Shown: piece by piece, positions 23,221 to 35,491 of the stretch
Layout of the letters: the number at the start of each line of letters is the position of its first letter
Numbering within the stretch: position 1 is the stretch's first letter
Origin: Blastocystis hominis
Taxonomy: Eukaryota > Sar > Bigyra > Opalinata > Blastocystidae
Length of the DNA: 64,000 bases
Assembly (NCBI RefSeq): GCF_000151665.1
Contig: NW_013171820.1
Location: forward strand, 280,444-344,443
Reading direction: 5' to 3'
The notes under the pieces: generated by a model
What the model was told of the DNA's origin: nothing
Database searches by the model: none
Seen by the model: the letters and a program-made list of their open reading frames with translations, nothing else
Made by a program: the position numbers and the translations under genes

Positions 23221-26200
23221 CTAAAGGATATGCCAAACTGTTGATATTTCGTTAGCAAGCTTCGACTCATAAACTTCAAGATAATATCCACGCACACCAA
23301 GCTCGCTCTCTGAAAGACCTGCGATTCGATCAGCCCTGCGATTTGCATCGACAAGTCCTCCAGCACCTCCACTTCGCTCATCGATCCCCACATCGTTGGC
23401 GACATGTTCAGCACCGACACCATCGGCTGAATGCTCGGCGACAGCGACGTCGTCATTCCACCATTTCCACCATTTCCACCATTTCCACCATTTCCACCAT
23501 TTCCACCATTTCCATTCATCGCGTTGGGCCCCACTTCTCCCGCCATTTTCGGCTTCGCCGCGTAGAGCGCGGCTTCGTGTGGCTGCTTCATCGCCTGGTA
23601 GACGGAATGAATCAATTCGCGGACGTGTTTCGACGCCATAAGCCACAGCACCACGTACGAAAACAAATAGTTCATGTGGAGCAGATCGGCCTGCTGCCCG
23701 CTCGCGTTCGGCTGGTCCATTTGTTTGTAGAGATTGAACACGTTCATATTCTCGTATGCGGGGCTCAGGACATGGAATGTCGGAGGGATGTCGATGACGG
23801 GCTGCTGCACGATCTGCACGTTCTGCTGCGGGAGCACGTACACGCTGTTCATATACGGAACGTATCCCGTAGTGTACATGTTCGTGGAGTACATGGTGGG
23901 GAACAGCGGGTTTGTTACGCGTGGAAGCATCGGCTGAAGAGGAGTCGTCGCCGTTTGGGGCGGAGAAGCCATGACTGTGCACGGAGGCGTGTATGTACGG
24001 AGATCTGTGTAAGGAGTGCTTTCGGCGATGTATTCGCCGGAGTGGTGTGTGGGCTCTTCCAAAATGTAATTCTCCTCGGTAATCGAAGAGGATTCGCTCG
24101 AGATGTTGTCTGATGAGGAAGGACGCGGCGGAGACGCGGGATAGCAATGATAATCGCCATAAAGCGGCTCCTCCGGATATTTGAGGGAGTATTTCGCGGA
24201 ATGCTGAGACGATTTGGATTCGGATCGACAAGGGCTTCGCTGCGGCCGCTTCGGCGAAACAACTCCGGACTGCTGGCAGTAGACGCGAAGCTGCTTCACG
24301 ATCACGAAGGACAACGCGTATTCCGCGAGATACCGATACTACAATCAACGTGGAAACGTGGAAACACTTTCAGATACTTCCGGACCTTGCTCTCCAAATT
24401 GGTCATCTTCTTCTGACACTCGAACAGCTGCCGATCGCAAAAGTTCGAGATCGTCTCTTCGTGCGGCGTCGCGTGCGGCCGATCGGCCATTTGATTCAGC
24501 ATCGCTTCGTTCGGCGCGTATTTCTCCATCAGATCGGCGAAGAAGAACAGCAGAGGCTTCTTCCGCAGCACATCGAAAATCGTCTTCATGTGCTCCTGCG
24601 CGATCGACTCCCGCGACGTCTGCCTACCCTCGATCAAAACCCGATCACTCCCTACTGCATCGTGTCCAGGTACTGAATGTCCTCGTTGGTCGTGTTCTCG
24701 TACAGTAGCCGGTACCGCTCCATCACTCCCGCGGGAACGCCCGCCCAATTCTTCGCCACCTTCAGCACCGGCTCGCGACTGAGCAATGCCTTGTGCAGCC
24801 CGGAATCTTCCCGGATGTCCCGGTAGAAGGGAGCCAGCAGCTCGTAGCTCAGCCACACGAGCTCTCGGCAGAACCGCAAAAGATTCTGCTGCAGCATGGC
24901 CTTCTGCGTCCAGTCATTGGAGAGCTTGGCGTAGGAAACGGCGACGTGGAAGGCCTCGACGAGCTGCGGGTTGAGCGGCTCCCAGCGGATCTTGTAGAGC
25001 TCGTAGAGAAGGAGAGAGAGCGACGCGAGCGGCGCGAGGCAGGAGGATTTGAGCGTGGTGCAGAGGTGGGAGAAGAGCGAGTGGATCGATCCGATCAGCG
25101 AGAGCGTGAGGAGTTTGGCTTTGAGGAAGCGCAGATCGAGCCAGTCGGCGGCGCAGTTGGCGTCGTTGCTGCTGGACTCGAGATAGTGGTGGAGCTCGGC
25201 GAGATAGACCGACTTGGAGGCGAGGAAGTCGGTGAACGGCGACTTCGACGAGCTGCGAAGCAGCAAGGGGAGAAGCTGCGTTTAACAGCGCAAAAATCGG
25301 GACTTTATTGGGATCCTGGGTGAGATGGATGTACACGTCGCTGTCCGACGCGCCGTCCGAGCCGAGATCGATGCATGTCGTCGCGCTGGTGTCCGGGAGG
25401 TCGTCCCGCGCCACGATCTCGAAGAGCCCGTCGAACTCGTGGACCTCGGGGATCTGCGCGAAGTCGTTCTGGCAGAGCGACTGCAGCGACGTGTTGCTAC
25501 GCGTCAGGCGAAGAGAGAAGGCGAAGAACAAGCGCTGGAGACAGAAGGGGCAGTAGATCTGGTTGAGATCGCCGGGAAGGCGGATGTGGGTGCGGGAGCA
25601 GTGCTGGCAGGTGCAGGCGGATTGGTTGGTGTGGATGAACGCGGGCTCCTAGAGAGAAGACGCCGTGCAGAGCCACGTTGAGATACGCCAGCGCGTACTG
25701 CGAAGCCAACTCGCGTTGGAGAGACCGATCCGAAGAAGAAGAAGATAAAGAAGAAGAAGAAGAAAGAGGAGAGGACGGTGGAGACGACTGAGAGACGCTC
25801 GACGACGAAGCAGGATTGCCGCCCAAACCGGGAGGCGCCGCTGCGCTCCGCGCAATGACGCAGAGCCGCCGCGCCAACGGCGACGGCGCTTCGAGCCGCT
25901 TCCCCGTGCGCGCCTTGAGAAACTCCCGCACGCGGAAAAGCCACATCAGATACTGCGATGAACGGGGAACCGTGGAACCTACCGCCTGGAGAACGGGGAG
26001 GCTCTCCGTCTGGAGCTTCGCCAGCGCGCGCAGCGTGGACTCGTCGGCGTCGCCGCGCAGCAGCAGCCTGGATTTAAGCCCCGGCCGCACTCCCACTTGG
26101 GACGCTGCAGCAGATCTTCGCGCAGCGCGCGGTGCAGCAGCCCGTCCAGCAGCGACCCGCCCGCTTTCTACAGTCAAGGCTCTCGCTCAGAGCGACGAAG

Positions 26201-27490
26201 ACGCGCAGAGGCACGCGCAGATACTGCTGCGACGGCCGGAACGCGGGCGACGAAGACGACGGAGACGACGGAGGCGACGCGAGCGACGGGGCCGCGCCCC
26301 AGACCGCGAAGATTTGCGCGGCAATCCTGCGCGAGACGAAGAAAAAAGCCGTACTGCTTCAAACGGTCGGCGCTGATAGCGAGGTCGGCGGCGACGTCGC
26401 GGAGCTCGCGGTGCGGGAGGAAGCGCGTCTGCAGGGAGAGCTGCTGCGTGCGGTCGCAGAGCGAGGGTCCAGATTCCGCCGTGTTCAGCTGGGAGTTCTC
26501 GTAGAGGAAGTAAAAAACGGCGAGAACCGCGGTAATGCGAGGCGGGATCTCGGCGGCGGCGGGCTCTGCGGGGAGGAGGAGGAGGAGAAAGAGAGTACGG
26601 GTTAAAAGACGAGTGAGGACGGGGCGAACTTCGGGCCAAGCGAGCAAAGGAAAAGTAAAAAGTTGGAAAAAGAGAATCTCGATGAGAAGTTTGTGCGCTG
26701 GCGCAATCCCGCGGGTAGGGTCGCGTTGGAGGAGGAGGCTCGATGCGGGGAGGCAGGTGGTGGCGAGGAGATAAAGCTCGGTGAGAAGGCCGGTGAGTTC
26801 GGGGATGCTGGATGAAAAAAAGGGAGGAATTCTGACATTTTGTCGATTTCGAAGTTTTGGAGGAGGAAATAAAGGACGTCCAGCCCGTTGTGGATGAACT
26901 GGAGGGGGATGGGGTTGCTCTCGCTGAGGCAGAAGAAGATGTTCTCCAGACTGTTGATAAGCGCGACGAAAGACTAGGAGGAAGAGGGAACGAGGAAAAC
27001 GGACTTTGCTCTTGCTCACCACGCTTTTGATTGTGCTGCCTTGGAATTTGGAAATATTCACAAAATCTAACAATGTCTTTGATTTAACACTGCACGCAGC
27101 ACATTACCAATACAAAATTCCGAAGGTCGTCAAATTTGGTTAACTGCATCATCTCGCGCACGTAGCTTTGCCAATCGTCCGTCCACTGCATCACATAGGA
27201 CTACATGAAAAGTTCGGAATTTTCGCTACGATAAGAACAACTATGCGCGACCGGCATATTGAAGTTGCGTTATCTCTTCGACTTCTCCCCATCGATTTCT
27301 TGCGATCTTTTTTCGTAAGGCCGCTCCTCGAGAAGTCCTTATTCTACATCCTCATCATTGCTACATTAAAAGTTACGCAAAATCGACTGAACATATCAAA
27401 CCACTCTGGAATCCTCTTGTCATTCAAATCAAAGTCCCAGATTAATTTCACAATGGGAATTTCTTCGCATTCGAGAATAGATCGAGCCAT
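23211..27490 (-). CDS. Large helical protein of unknown function (about 1300 aa)
   Basis: The start MARSILECEEIPIVKLIW joins through introns of about 33, 41 and 31 nt to helical, Leu-rich stretches typical of ARM/HEAT arrays (SFVALINSLENIFFCLSES, IPELTGLLTELYLLATT). A central Cys-rich patch, CTCQHCSRTHIRLP followed by YCPFC, could bind zinc. More helical regions follow (FLASKSVYLAELHHYLESS, ETISNFCDRQLFECQKKM). The last exon is rich in Pro/Tyr, has a Gly-Gly-Asn tract, and ends with a TGA in the 9-bp repeat. The layout recalls large ubiquitin-pathway scaffolds, and the USP-like frame next door would fit as its C-terminus, but no catalytic motif lies here. The GC-rich exons between 25.3 and 26.2 kb are only partly resolved. 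Confidence 0.6.
23458..23514. repeat. 9-bp tandem array (unit ccatttcca)
   Basis: About six perfect units inside the large helical gene. They encode Asn-Gly-Gly runs on minus. Confidence 0.9.
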
Positions 27491-27755
27491 TACGAATAGT
27501 ATATACAAAATAGGGTGGTGAAAATAGTCCGTATTTTTGGAAAACGGACATTTTAGAACAAAATAGGACTTGGTGAAGTGGATTGGTGGGGAAGGTGTTT
27601 TACCGCCTACCCAAAAGTTGGTTCGCGTCGTTACAATTTTGTTTTGTTTACCAGTGACATATTATCGTTTATTTGCTAATCCTTCTTCGAGTGAGAGAAC
27701 AGTTCCTGGCACAAACACTCCACACAAATGAACAAATCTTTAACTAATTAGCTAA

Positions 27756-30615
27756 CTAACTAAAAGGAGTATGCAAGAACTTGTAAAGCGTATCTGCATC
27801 CACGGGCGTCATCACCTCTTCCATCTGTTCCTTTGTCCACGAACAAATATCCCGCACTCTCTTTATCCTCCTCAATATTCCATATACATTATTCACCGTC
27901 ACTCCAGGGAAGGTTAGTAAAATGTCCACTCGCTCCACATCGTATCTTCTTCCCACCAAATAATCCCCTTCCGGGAGAATCATCGCTTGCTCCAAGCTCG
28001 GCTCCTTTTTCCCTCGCTTCAGCATCTCGAACATCTACCATCACGTTTTCACCATACACCTACCGAACTCGAATCATTATCGCTTTGTGACCACAAAATG
28101 CGCATTCGCGGAAAGCTTCGGACCAAAACCGACAATCGCGCTTTAATGTCCCGAACGCCGCGCGTTTTCGCCGATTCGATGAGCAACACGGGACACTGGT
28201 ACACACGACTCATCTGCTCCATCTGCTTCTTCAACCGGCCGCTCGCCAGCGAATTCGCGAGATCGGGGAAACTTTTTCGTTCCACGCCGATAGACTGCGA
28301 CAGAACATAGTCACAGATGGTTAGCGTGGCTGGGATGAGTTGGAAGCCGTGGGCGTAGAGCGCAGCCGGGAGAGAGGCTTTGAATTCGCGGGAATCGACG
28401 ATAATGGAGGGCGTGGACGAAGCGAATTGGCGCGTAGACGAAGCAGAAGCGAAGTGCGAGGAAAAGGAAGGCCTGGGAGAGAGCGAGAGAGGGAAGAAAG
28501 CGACTTTGTTTTCCAAGTCTGCAAATGAATCATGCGATCGCGCTCTTTGAGAAGCTTTTTGAATCCGTCGGACTCGACTTGGAGCTCTGCGAAATAGTTT
28601 TGCTGCTCTGTGCCTTCGTGGCAGAAGAAATAGAGATGCTGCAGCGCGGATCCCTTCGTTTTGTAGTTGAAGAACTGAAGAAAAGCGAGAAGGGATCGCT
28701 TACTTCGGCCTGGCGAATTGGAACTAAATTGGCGTCGACGACGATGACGATGTTGGGTTTGTAGCGAACGAACGGGTTCGGGAAGGCGCCTGCATTGGCG
28801 GCGGAGCAGAGAACAACGCGGAGGTTTGGAAAGAGCGCTGCGGGAATGAGAAAAGCGAGGGAGCTACGTGGAAGTTCGATGGAATTGGTTCGGTCGCTTT
28901 CGAGTTCGGTGATGCGCTGGAATGTGAGCCAGTTCGCGCGCCAGTTGGGATCCAGCTGCCCGTCCAGGCGGCGTCGAACCTCTGCGAGGAGCTTTTTTTC
29001 GCGAGAGGAAAGCGTTTTCTCCTCGAACGCGCGATTTAGAATGCGACGCATGGAGAGAAGGCAATAGAAGGAAGGCGAAAGGAGGAAGTTGTGGAGTTCT
29101 GTGAGCACTTTCATGTTCAAAACGCTCAACAGAACGCATTTGCGGTCTGAAGGAGAGCCCGCTTCGTTCAATTCGGAAAGAATTCGACGCACCTCCACCC
29201 ATTTCTCTGGAGGCTGCAGCCAATCTTCCTTCTTGGTGGGATTTTTTGAATCACTGGAATCATTGGAAGCTTTTGGAGCTTTGGAGTCTTTTGAATCTTT
29301 AAAGTCTTTGGAGTCTTTGGAGTCTTTGGAGTCTTTGGAGTCTTTGGAGTCTTTGGAAGCATTTGAATCATTTTCAGTGTTCGTTTTTTTCGATTTGTTC
29401 AACGTGCTCAAAGAACTCTCTTCGTTCAATTCGTTCGATTCATTCGATTCTCGTTCATCGTTTGTTTCGCTCGTTTTCTCGTCCAACACACAAAAAATCT
29501 CTCGATTTACGCACTCCAGCAACTCTTCCGATTCCTCCAGCTTCATCCAGTACGCCTCCGTGCTTCGACCCACTCTCACCTTCGAGAACACATCGCGCAG
29601 CTTCCCATACACCGACACAATGCTCGACAGCCGGATTTCCTGCTCCAGTCTCGACAGAAACACCAATTCGCGAAGCAAATCCCGCGTCTTCTGCGAGTAA
29701 TGTCCGCCGTGCTGCTGCAAGTCGCGCGACACGAAGAACGGAAACAGCGACTGCTGGCAGAAGGACAGTGAGAGCGAGTCGTTCAGATCGCATTGCAGAA
29801 CTTTCAGTTCCTTGACCTCGCTGGTGATCATGCGATCGAGAAGCAAGTTGGCTCTCTACCGTCAAGCGAACGAGCGGAAAAATACTTCCATCCACACGGG
29901 AGAATAAAACAAACACTCCTCGAGCTGCAGAGGATACTGCATTAACGTTTCGTTTACGATGTCGCGGTAGCGAGGATACAAAAACAAAAATGAAACCGTT
30001 AGCTCGTTTAGGAAAGAGGAGAGTTGCGGAAAAGCGCGAGAACAAGCATTCGCATTGTCGCTGAAACACTTGACGAAGCCATTGCAACGATGGCGAAAGA
30101 GGAGCGTGCAGAACAGCGTGGTGCTTCCAGGATGCAGCATATGCACATCACAAATGAGAAGTCCCGCGATATTATCACAAGGAATGTGGTTCTGAAGAAA
30201 GTCGAGCTGCAACAACACAGAAGTGATGAAATACACGCCTCCACGCTTATAAAGCATTTGGCGCTCTTTTACATTCCCAGACTAAAAGGTACAAAAAGGG
30301 TAAGAGACTACGTTTGCTGTGATCTCTTGAGGAAATAAAGACTTGTCAATAGACATTTCACCGAGCTCATCCATCAGAAATGGAATCTACAATAGAAAAC
30401 ATTCACTCCATCGCACAATATGCTCAGCATTGAGGATAAACACAACGTTATGCTGCTCGTTGCACTTCATCGCGTAATACTTGATAAATCGGGCAATTAA
30501 CTGCAAAGTAATTGTTCGCATAATCGACTACTTCACGGTAACCACACTCACGAGACAAAACAAGAAGTCCGTCATCTTCCAAAAGATCAATGACCCCTTG
30601 TTTTAAAAAGTTCAT
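27756..30615 (-). CDS. XPF: DNA repair endonuclease XPF (ERCC4/Rad1/Mus81-type nuclease)
   Basis: With ERCC1 it cuts 5' of bulky lesions and interstrand crosslinks. The N-terminal helicase-like half starts MNFLKQGVIDLLEDDGLLVL. A 31-nt intron joins it to LIARFIKYYAM and VVFILNAEH, then YKRGGVYFITSVLLQLDFLQ. The ERCC4 nuclease domain (about 28440-28200) has IIVDSREF and CDYVLSQSIGVERKSFPDL, i.e. the catalytic ERKxxxD. The C-terminus is the tandem HhH (LLTFPGVTVNNVYGILRRI, TLYKFLHTPFS) with an encoded TAG. A D-S-K triplet tract lies in the linker. The start was chosen because it matches the family and joins cleanly through the 31-nt intron; an ATG at 30575 also exists. Length is close to normal. 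Confidence 0.92.
29270..29360. repeat. 9-bp tandem array (unit tttggagtc)
   Basis: About nine units inside XPF. They encode Asp-Ser-Lys runs on minus, in the linker before the nuclease domain. Confidence 0.9.
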
Positions 30616-30848
30616 AGAAAGTTATAGGAGTATAGAGCAAAATTGAAATTAATTTGTGCGAACTTTTTGTCTGACTTGATGGTACATGCATGGGAACTAA
30701 CTGCATGTAGACCAAACAGTTGGGATCCTCATACCCACTCGAATACAAATAGAAAGGCTGGATTAGAACCCATGAATGAACAAAATACAATGAAAAACCG
30801 CGGTCATTACAGTATCTCACCAATTGTATTACCAGAGCTTAGATAAGC

Positions 30849-31714
30849 ATGGATGACCCTAGCTCATCTCGCAAAGATCCAGAAGAAGATGTACCTTTGT
30901 CTGTTTCTCGAAGATTGAGGAATCAACGAAATTCAATAATCTACTATCTATCCCAAGTTCCTCCCGTGCTCGAGGATAAGTTGGCCCCGGGCGAATTTAT
31001 TGATACTATCAACGACCAGCAGCTAGTTCAATTCCCCATTCTAACAGAGGAGTTGGTCGAAACTGATATTATTCCCAGGGCCTCTGTCAAGAGAAGTAAC
31101 CAATGCTCCGATAATGACGACTTACTAAAGGCATGGAATTCACGCCGCAATTGTCTGATCGATGCCTTATTACAAACAAAAATCCCTCCTGTTCCGGACG
31201 ACATAAGCGTAAATGACGAGGAACAAGACACTTACTACGAGGTATTGAACCATCCTCCTGAGATGCCGTCCATTAATTATTTCTCTAACGATGTTCTATA
31301 TTACAATAACGGGATTTTGGAACGTCCTGTCGTGGAGCTCCCTCATCCCGTCGTTCACCACTTATCCTTATCAGATCTCTCCTGGAGTGACAGCGAGAGC
31401 AGCGATGAGGATGACTCGATGAACTCTTATGATGATTCCTCTGCTCATAGTGTCTGCTGTACTACTTTGTAATTGCAGGACTAGGTGCGTAATCCTTAGA
31501 AAAGATTATTTATGTCCCATTTGTTTAGAAGCCCCGCATAATCCTGTATCTACTCTTTGTGGTCACATTTTTTGTGAAAAATGTATTCGAAGAATGTTTA
31601 AAGTACGTAGAGCGTAGGCTTGAGCTTATTGCGTAGAATTGCCTTGAATGGAAGTGTCCGCAATGTCGGGCTCCCCTCACTCTGGACGACTTTCATCCGA
31701 TTTATCTTCCCTGA
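30849..31714 (+). CDS. RING-finger protein, probable E3 ubiquitin ligase
   Basis: The acidic N-terminal 200 residues (MDDPSSSRKDPEEDVPLSV) have no known domain. A 31-nt phase-2 intron (about 31472-31502) joins them to a C3HC4 RING: YLCPICLEAPHNPV, CGHIFCEKC, then after a 34-nt intron ECPQ-type WKCPQCRAPL. All zinc ligands are present. It ends FHPIYLP with an encoded TGA. RING at the very C-terminus after an acidic, disordered body recalls RNF4-like ligases, but no SUMO-binding motif was confirmed. It is divergent to XPF (233 nt apart). Confidence 0.85.
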
Positions 31715-31857
31715 TGTTGTTTTCATTTATAATGTATTTTGCTTTTGACATGTTTGTCAATCAAATAACCGCGGTGTGGATTGAAAGCTTGACAATCCCA
31801 CTTTTGTTTTAATCGCTTACTGATTTGCTTTGTTTGTCCCTTTATCACTCCCTCAAT

Positions 31858-32279
31858 ATGAATACAAATCCGTCGGAAGAATCCCTCAAGAAGCAATCTT
31901 GTCTTCGCTTCCCTTGTCCATGGAATGTATATCATAGTCGTGTTTGTCACCTCCCAGAGAGTTAATATCATTGACAGATCGAAAGAACTATACTACATCA
32001 AACTCCAACAAATGTCTGTTGTAGGAATTTGGTCCGAATTCTGACTGTACAGAGAAAGGAGGACACGGAAAGCTACGAGGAATCGTCCGAAGATGACATG
32101 ATTTCTACTAATGACTCTGACTCTTCAGAATCATCAAGATGTTTGTACATAGACTCATTTGAAAAGTATGTTGCGTCCGTTTTCTTTCATCCCTAGAAAC
32201 CCAAAAGTGCAAAAACACGAATTCTTTAGAAGTACATTCTCCTTCACGCTTGTTGAGATGTAGTGCTGCGCGATCCTGA
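31858..32279 (+). CDS. Small acidic hypothetical protein
   Basis: Exons starting MNTNPSEESLKKQS join through introns of about 31, 32 and 31 nt into DRSKELYYIKLQQMSV, then RKEDTESYEESSEDDM and a Ser/Asp-rich run, ending with a TGA in frame. Intron sizes and frame continuity are the only support. A further 3' exon is possible, since an open AT-rich frame continues to the Rag gene. Family unknown. Confidence 0.35.
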
Positions 32280-32576
32280 TTCTATCGACTCGATCCAGTT
32301 TTTTGGCAGGTATGAGGAATCACCATCATGTGAAAGTCCTGTACGAGTGTTGTTTTTCGTTATGCTAACTCATAGTTCGTGCCTCCTCACCTGGCACGTT
32401 ACAATTTTTCAAATGAATGTTACTCTTACTTTTAAGCTTACGGAATTTGCCTATTTCTTCTTTTCCGCGCAAATTATTCTTTATTTCTTTTATTATTTGT
32501 TGAATACCCAAAATCGCAAAAACCCGAACAATACTTTGATTGAATTTGTATATATAAAATATACATATATATACAA

Positions 32577-33687
32577 ATGTCTGATTCTCCTATTATTCTT
32601 ATTGCAGGACAAGAGAAGTGTGGGAAAAGCAGTATCATAGATGTCGTGTTTAAGCGCAAATCTGTTTACAAGACCTTCTTCTTGATTTCGACTTCCTCCC
32701 TGAACAAATATACTTCGAGAAGGAATCTGTTTATGGAATACAATATTTGGGAGTTGCCAAGTGATTTTAAAGAGATTGCGAAAGAATTCGCGAATATCAA
32801 ATCGGATATTAAACGAGTCAAGGTCCTTATATACGTTATTAGTCTAGAAGTAACTAGATACGGAGTGGGTTTTCTTGTAGAATATGTACACAAAATACAA
32901 TGGATTCCAAGCTCCCAATCTTTCTGGACTCAGTGATCTTCTTCAATTACTCAGAGAAGCCAAAGATTTGCATCTCTCGGTCTTTTTCCACAGAAGCGAT
33001 ATCTCTCCCACGAGCGAGCAGCAGGGTGCTCCCCAATTCGATCCATGCGAGTTGTAGACTTTCAGAGGTCGGTGCAGACGATGATCGCCGAGCAGCTCTC
33101 CGATCTCGATATGGGCATCACCACGAGCTTCTACCGCACCTCCATCTACGACAATTCGATTTTCGACGGTGTCAGCAAGTGCGTGCAGCGCATCCTCCCT
33201 CGCCGCACGAACGTCCAGAACCTGCTGAACTCGCTGTCGCAGAGCTGCGGGATGAGCAAAGTGTACCTCTTCGACACGTTCAGCAAGCTGTGCATCGCGA
33301 TGGACAGCACGCCGAACGAAAGCAGTCTCTACGAGCTCTGCAGCGACAGCATCGACGTCGTTTTGGAGCTCGTCGGAATCTACAGCCGGTCCGACGGGGC
33401 GGCGACGACCTCGCTGACGTCGTCCGACCCGCTGAAGCTGGAAGACGAAGTGGGGAGAGAGCTGAAAGAGCCGACGGTGGCGTCGATCATGTAGGAAGAA
33501 GGGAAGGGAGCGAGGAATAGACTGGAGAAGGCGAAGCGGAAGTATATGGTGCATTTCTATCACTCCATCCCGAACATCGCGCTGGTGTGCATCATTCGCG
33601 AGGAGTATTTCGATCGGATGGGGCTGATCGAGTACAATCTGCAGTGCGTGTCGCAGTACTTGATGGAGTTGTATAAGCGGAAGGAGT
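32577..33687 (+). CDS. Rag GTPase, RagC/D (Gtr2) type
   Basis: Lysosomal GTPase that, paired with RagA/B, tells TORC1 about amino acids. The G domain begins MSDSPIILIAGQEKCGKSS (P-loop GxxxxGKS), then NIWELP where most GTPases have DxPG, and FFHRSD in the G4 position. The roadblock-like C-terminal half matches RagC: SFYRTSIYDNSIFDGVSK, VYLFDTFSKLCIAMDS, NIALVCIIREEYFDRMGLIEYN. Introns of 31, 32 and 30 nt were placed. The frame has no stop at the family end. T(33687) after LYKRKE is followed by 4 nt and TGTTTGTT at 33692-33699, giving TAA on polyadenylation. Convergent with the next gene. Confidence 0.9.
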
Positions 33688-33691
33688 GTGT

Positions 33692-33708
33692 TGTTTGTTC
33701 AACAAAGA
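33692..33708. terminator. Back-to-back convergent cleavage motifs
   Basis: TGTTTGTT on plus (33692-33699) and TCTTTGTT on minus (33708-33701) are one base apart. They define the 3' ends of the Rag gene and of the mitochondrial-type helical gene. Confidence 0.75.
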
Positions 33709-33712
33709 GGAA

Positions 33713-35473
33713 AGGAGGAATCGGAGAGCACGCGATTGTGCGACAGCAGCTCTTTCACGACGACCGGGCTGGTGATCTGCAAATCAGAATCCCACGCAAG
33801 AGCCAACGTTGAACTCCGTTCGGAGGAGCCGAGCGATGGACTCCGCTTCGTCCACGCGCGACGCGTCCAGCAGCGCGAGGACGAACTGCTTGGCTTCCAG
33901 CTGGCTGAGGACGCTCTCTTTCTTCACGCAGTCGCGCAGAACCGATTCGATTTCGTCGAGAGAGCGCAGGCCCGCGATCAGAGAGCGAAGCTCGGCTCGA
34001 TCCGCTGGCGCAATGGAGCGAAGCACGCGCTGGTAGCACGCGCTGATGGCTTCGGAGAGCGGACGAGTCGGATTCGGGGAGAGGAGAGCGGGCGAATTGG
34101 CGTCGCGTGCGTCGCGTGCGTCGCGTGCGTCGCGTGCGTCGCTGCTCGGCGCTGAGGGCTTCATCTGCTCGAGTTTTCGTCGCTGCGCGGGCGCGAGCTC
34201 CGAGCCGAAGCAGACGAGGAACCCGCGCGCAACGTGCGAATTCTTGGCCTGGAGGAGCGACTGCGTCGTGGCAAGCAACTCGACCTGGCTGACTCGGATT
34301 TGCAGCGATCGGATCCGCTTCCAGACCGATTCGTCGATCGGAATCGCGGGCAGCGTCGCAAACTACGCTCCATTCGCTTTGCTTTCGCTACGTGCTTGAA
34401 AAACTCGCAGAGCTGAACATCGCGATACTCCTTCGCGCTCTCCATCACGCTCACGTACGCCTCGATCTGCTCGGGTTTATTGAATTTCACGCTTAACTGC
34501 GCTCGGATGAACGACCGATTCATCACTTCGTCGTTTTTCTGCAGCTCCACCGTCAGATTTCTACCGTCGACCCCTCGCTTCGCAGCTACCTTTCGAGGAA
34601 ATAGCGAATGCTCTGCGTTAAATACTCCGCGAGATGGCTTCGGTCCTCGGTCGGAGCGAGAATGCACAGGTATTTGTACAGCTCCCAGACCGAGATCTCG
34701 CGTCGCGACAGCGAGAACTCCTTCATTTTGGCCTCGAGCGCTTTTGTAATGTGTGGGATCGAAAGCTCTTCGGCGTTGGTGATGCTGAGAAGCGACACGA
34801 CCATGTCGGCGTCGCTGACTCCGTCCATCGAAAGCGATTTGAAAAAGGTTCGTTTGGAGAGTAAAAAGCTTTGCAGCAGCATTTCCTTTGTGATGTTCAT
34901 GCAGACGCGTTTGTATTTGGGGACGGGAAGCAAGGACAAGAGGAATTTTTGGTAGGAATTGGAAGTGAGTTTGATGTGGCGATGCGATAAAAACGCGTAG
35001 GTTCGGGCGATGCCTTCGAGGTATCCGTAGCGACTGAATTGATCGATGAGCTCGGAGGTGACGATGTCCGTGTATCCGTAGCTTGAATAGTGGCGAAAGA
35101 AGAGAGACGAAACGAGATCAGTGGAGTGAAGGTCTCCTGCTTTTTTCATTAGGAGAGACACCAAGGAGCTGGGAACCCCCTGGGGAAGGAGAAACACTTG
35201 GGAGGTCACTTCTTTGAGTGAGTCTTTGGAATCGACCTTATCGATCAATGTTGACAATTCGGATATTTTCTAAAGTTAAAAAGATGTTGAATGAAAAAAA
35301 CGGAATGCTGAGAAAGACGAGCGTTCGCAAACGCGCGATAGGGGATCCATTGAGCCGTGGCACGAATCTAACAATTTAAGAAATTGAGAGACAATCACAT
35401 TCGAAGGATAAAAAATGGAGTGGAGAGATTGCGTCCATTTTCTGGTTCCATGTCGAATCATCAAGGAAAACAT
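33713..35473 (-). CDS. Probable mitochondrial helical protein (unknown family)
   Basis: The N-terminus MFSLMIRHGTRKWTQSLHSI is basic, amphipathic and free of acids, as in mitochondrial presequences. Introns of 31, 32 and about 30 nt lead into an all-helical body (VSSLFFRHYSSYGYTDIV, IARTYAFLSHRHIKL, EISVWELYKYLCIL) that could be PPR- or FASTK-like, though I see no diagnostic motif. An Ala-Arg-Asp tract lies near the C-terminus. The last exon reads SPVVVKELLSHNRVLSDSS. T(33713) lies 4 nt before a TCTTTGTT motif, so the stop would be created. A genomic TGA at 33701-33699 lies inside the motif. The start is 19 bp from the created stop of the RCC1-like gene. Confidence 0.65.
34100..34141. repeat. 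9-bp tandem array (unit gcgtcgcgt)
   Basis: About 4.5 units. They encode Ala-Arg-Asp triplets on minus in the mitochondrial-type helical gene. Confidence 0.88.
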
Positions 35474-35479
35474 ATTGCC

Positions 35480-35487
35480 AACAAACA
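35480..35487 (-). terminator. TGTTTGTT motif of the RCC1-like gene
   Basis: It stands 4 nt behind the T at 35492 of the created stop and 6 nt before the next gene's ATG (35473). Confidence 0.8.
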
Positions 35488-35491
35488 ACGA

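Noticed and set aside
22766-23255. ORFs made of N-S-F or E-L-N repeats, and a possible CRISPR-like array
   Set aside because: A pure 9-bp tandem array has no unique spacers. The open frames follow from the repeat unit.
32263-32640. A plus-strand ORF of 125 codons with hydrophobic stretches
   Set aside because: AT-rich leader in front of the Rag GTPase. Its end overlaps the Rag coding region in another frame and no family is recognised.
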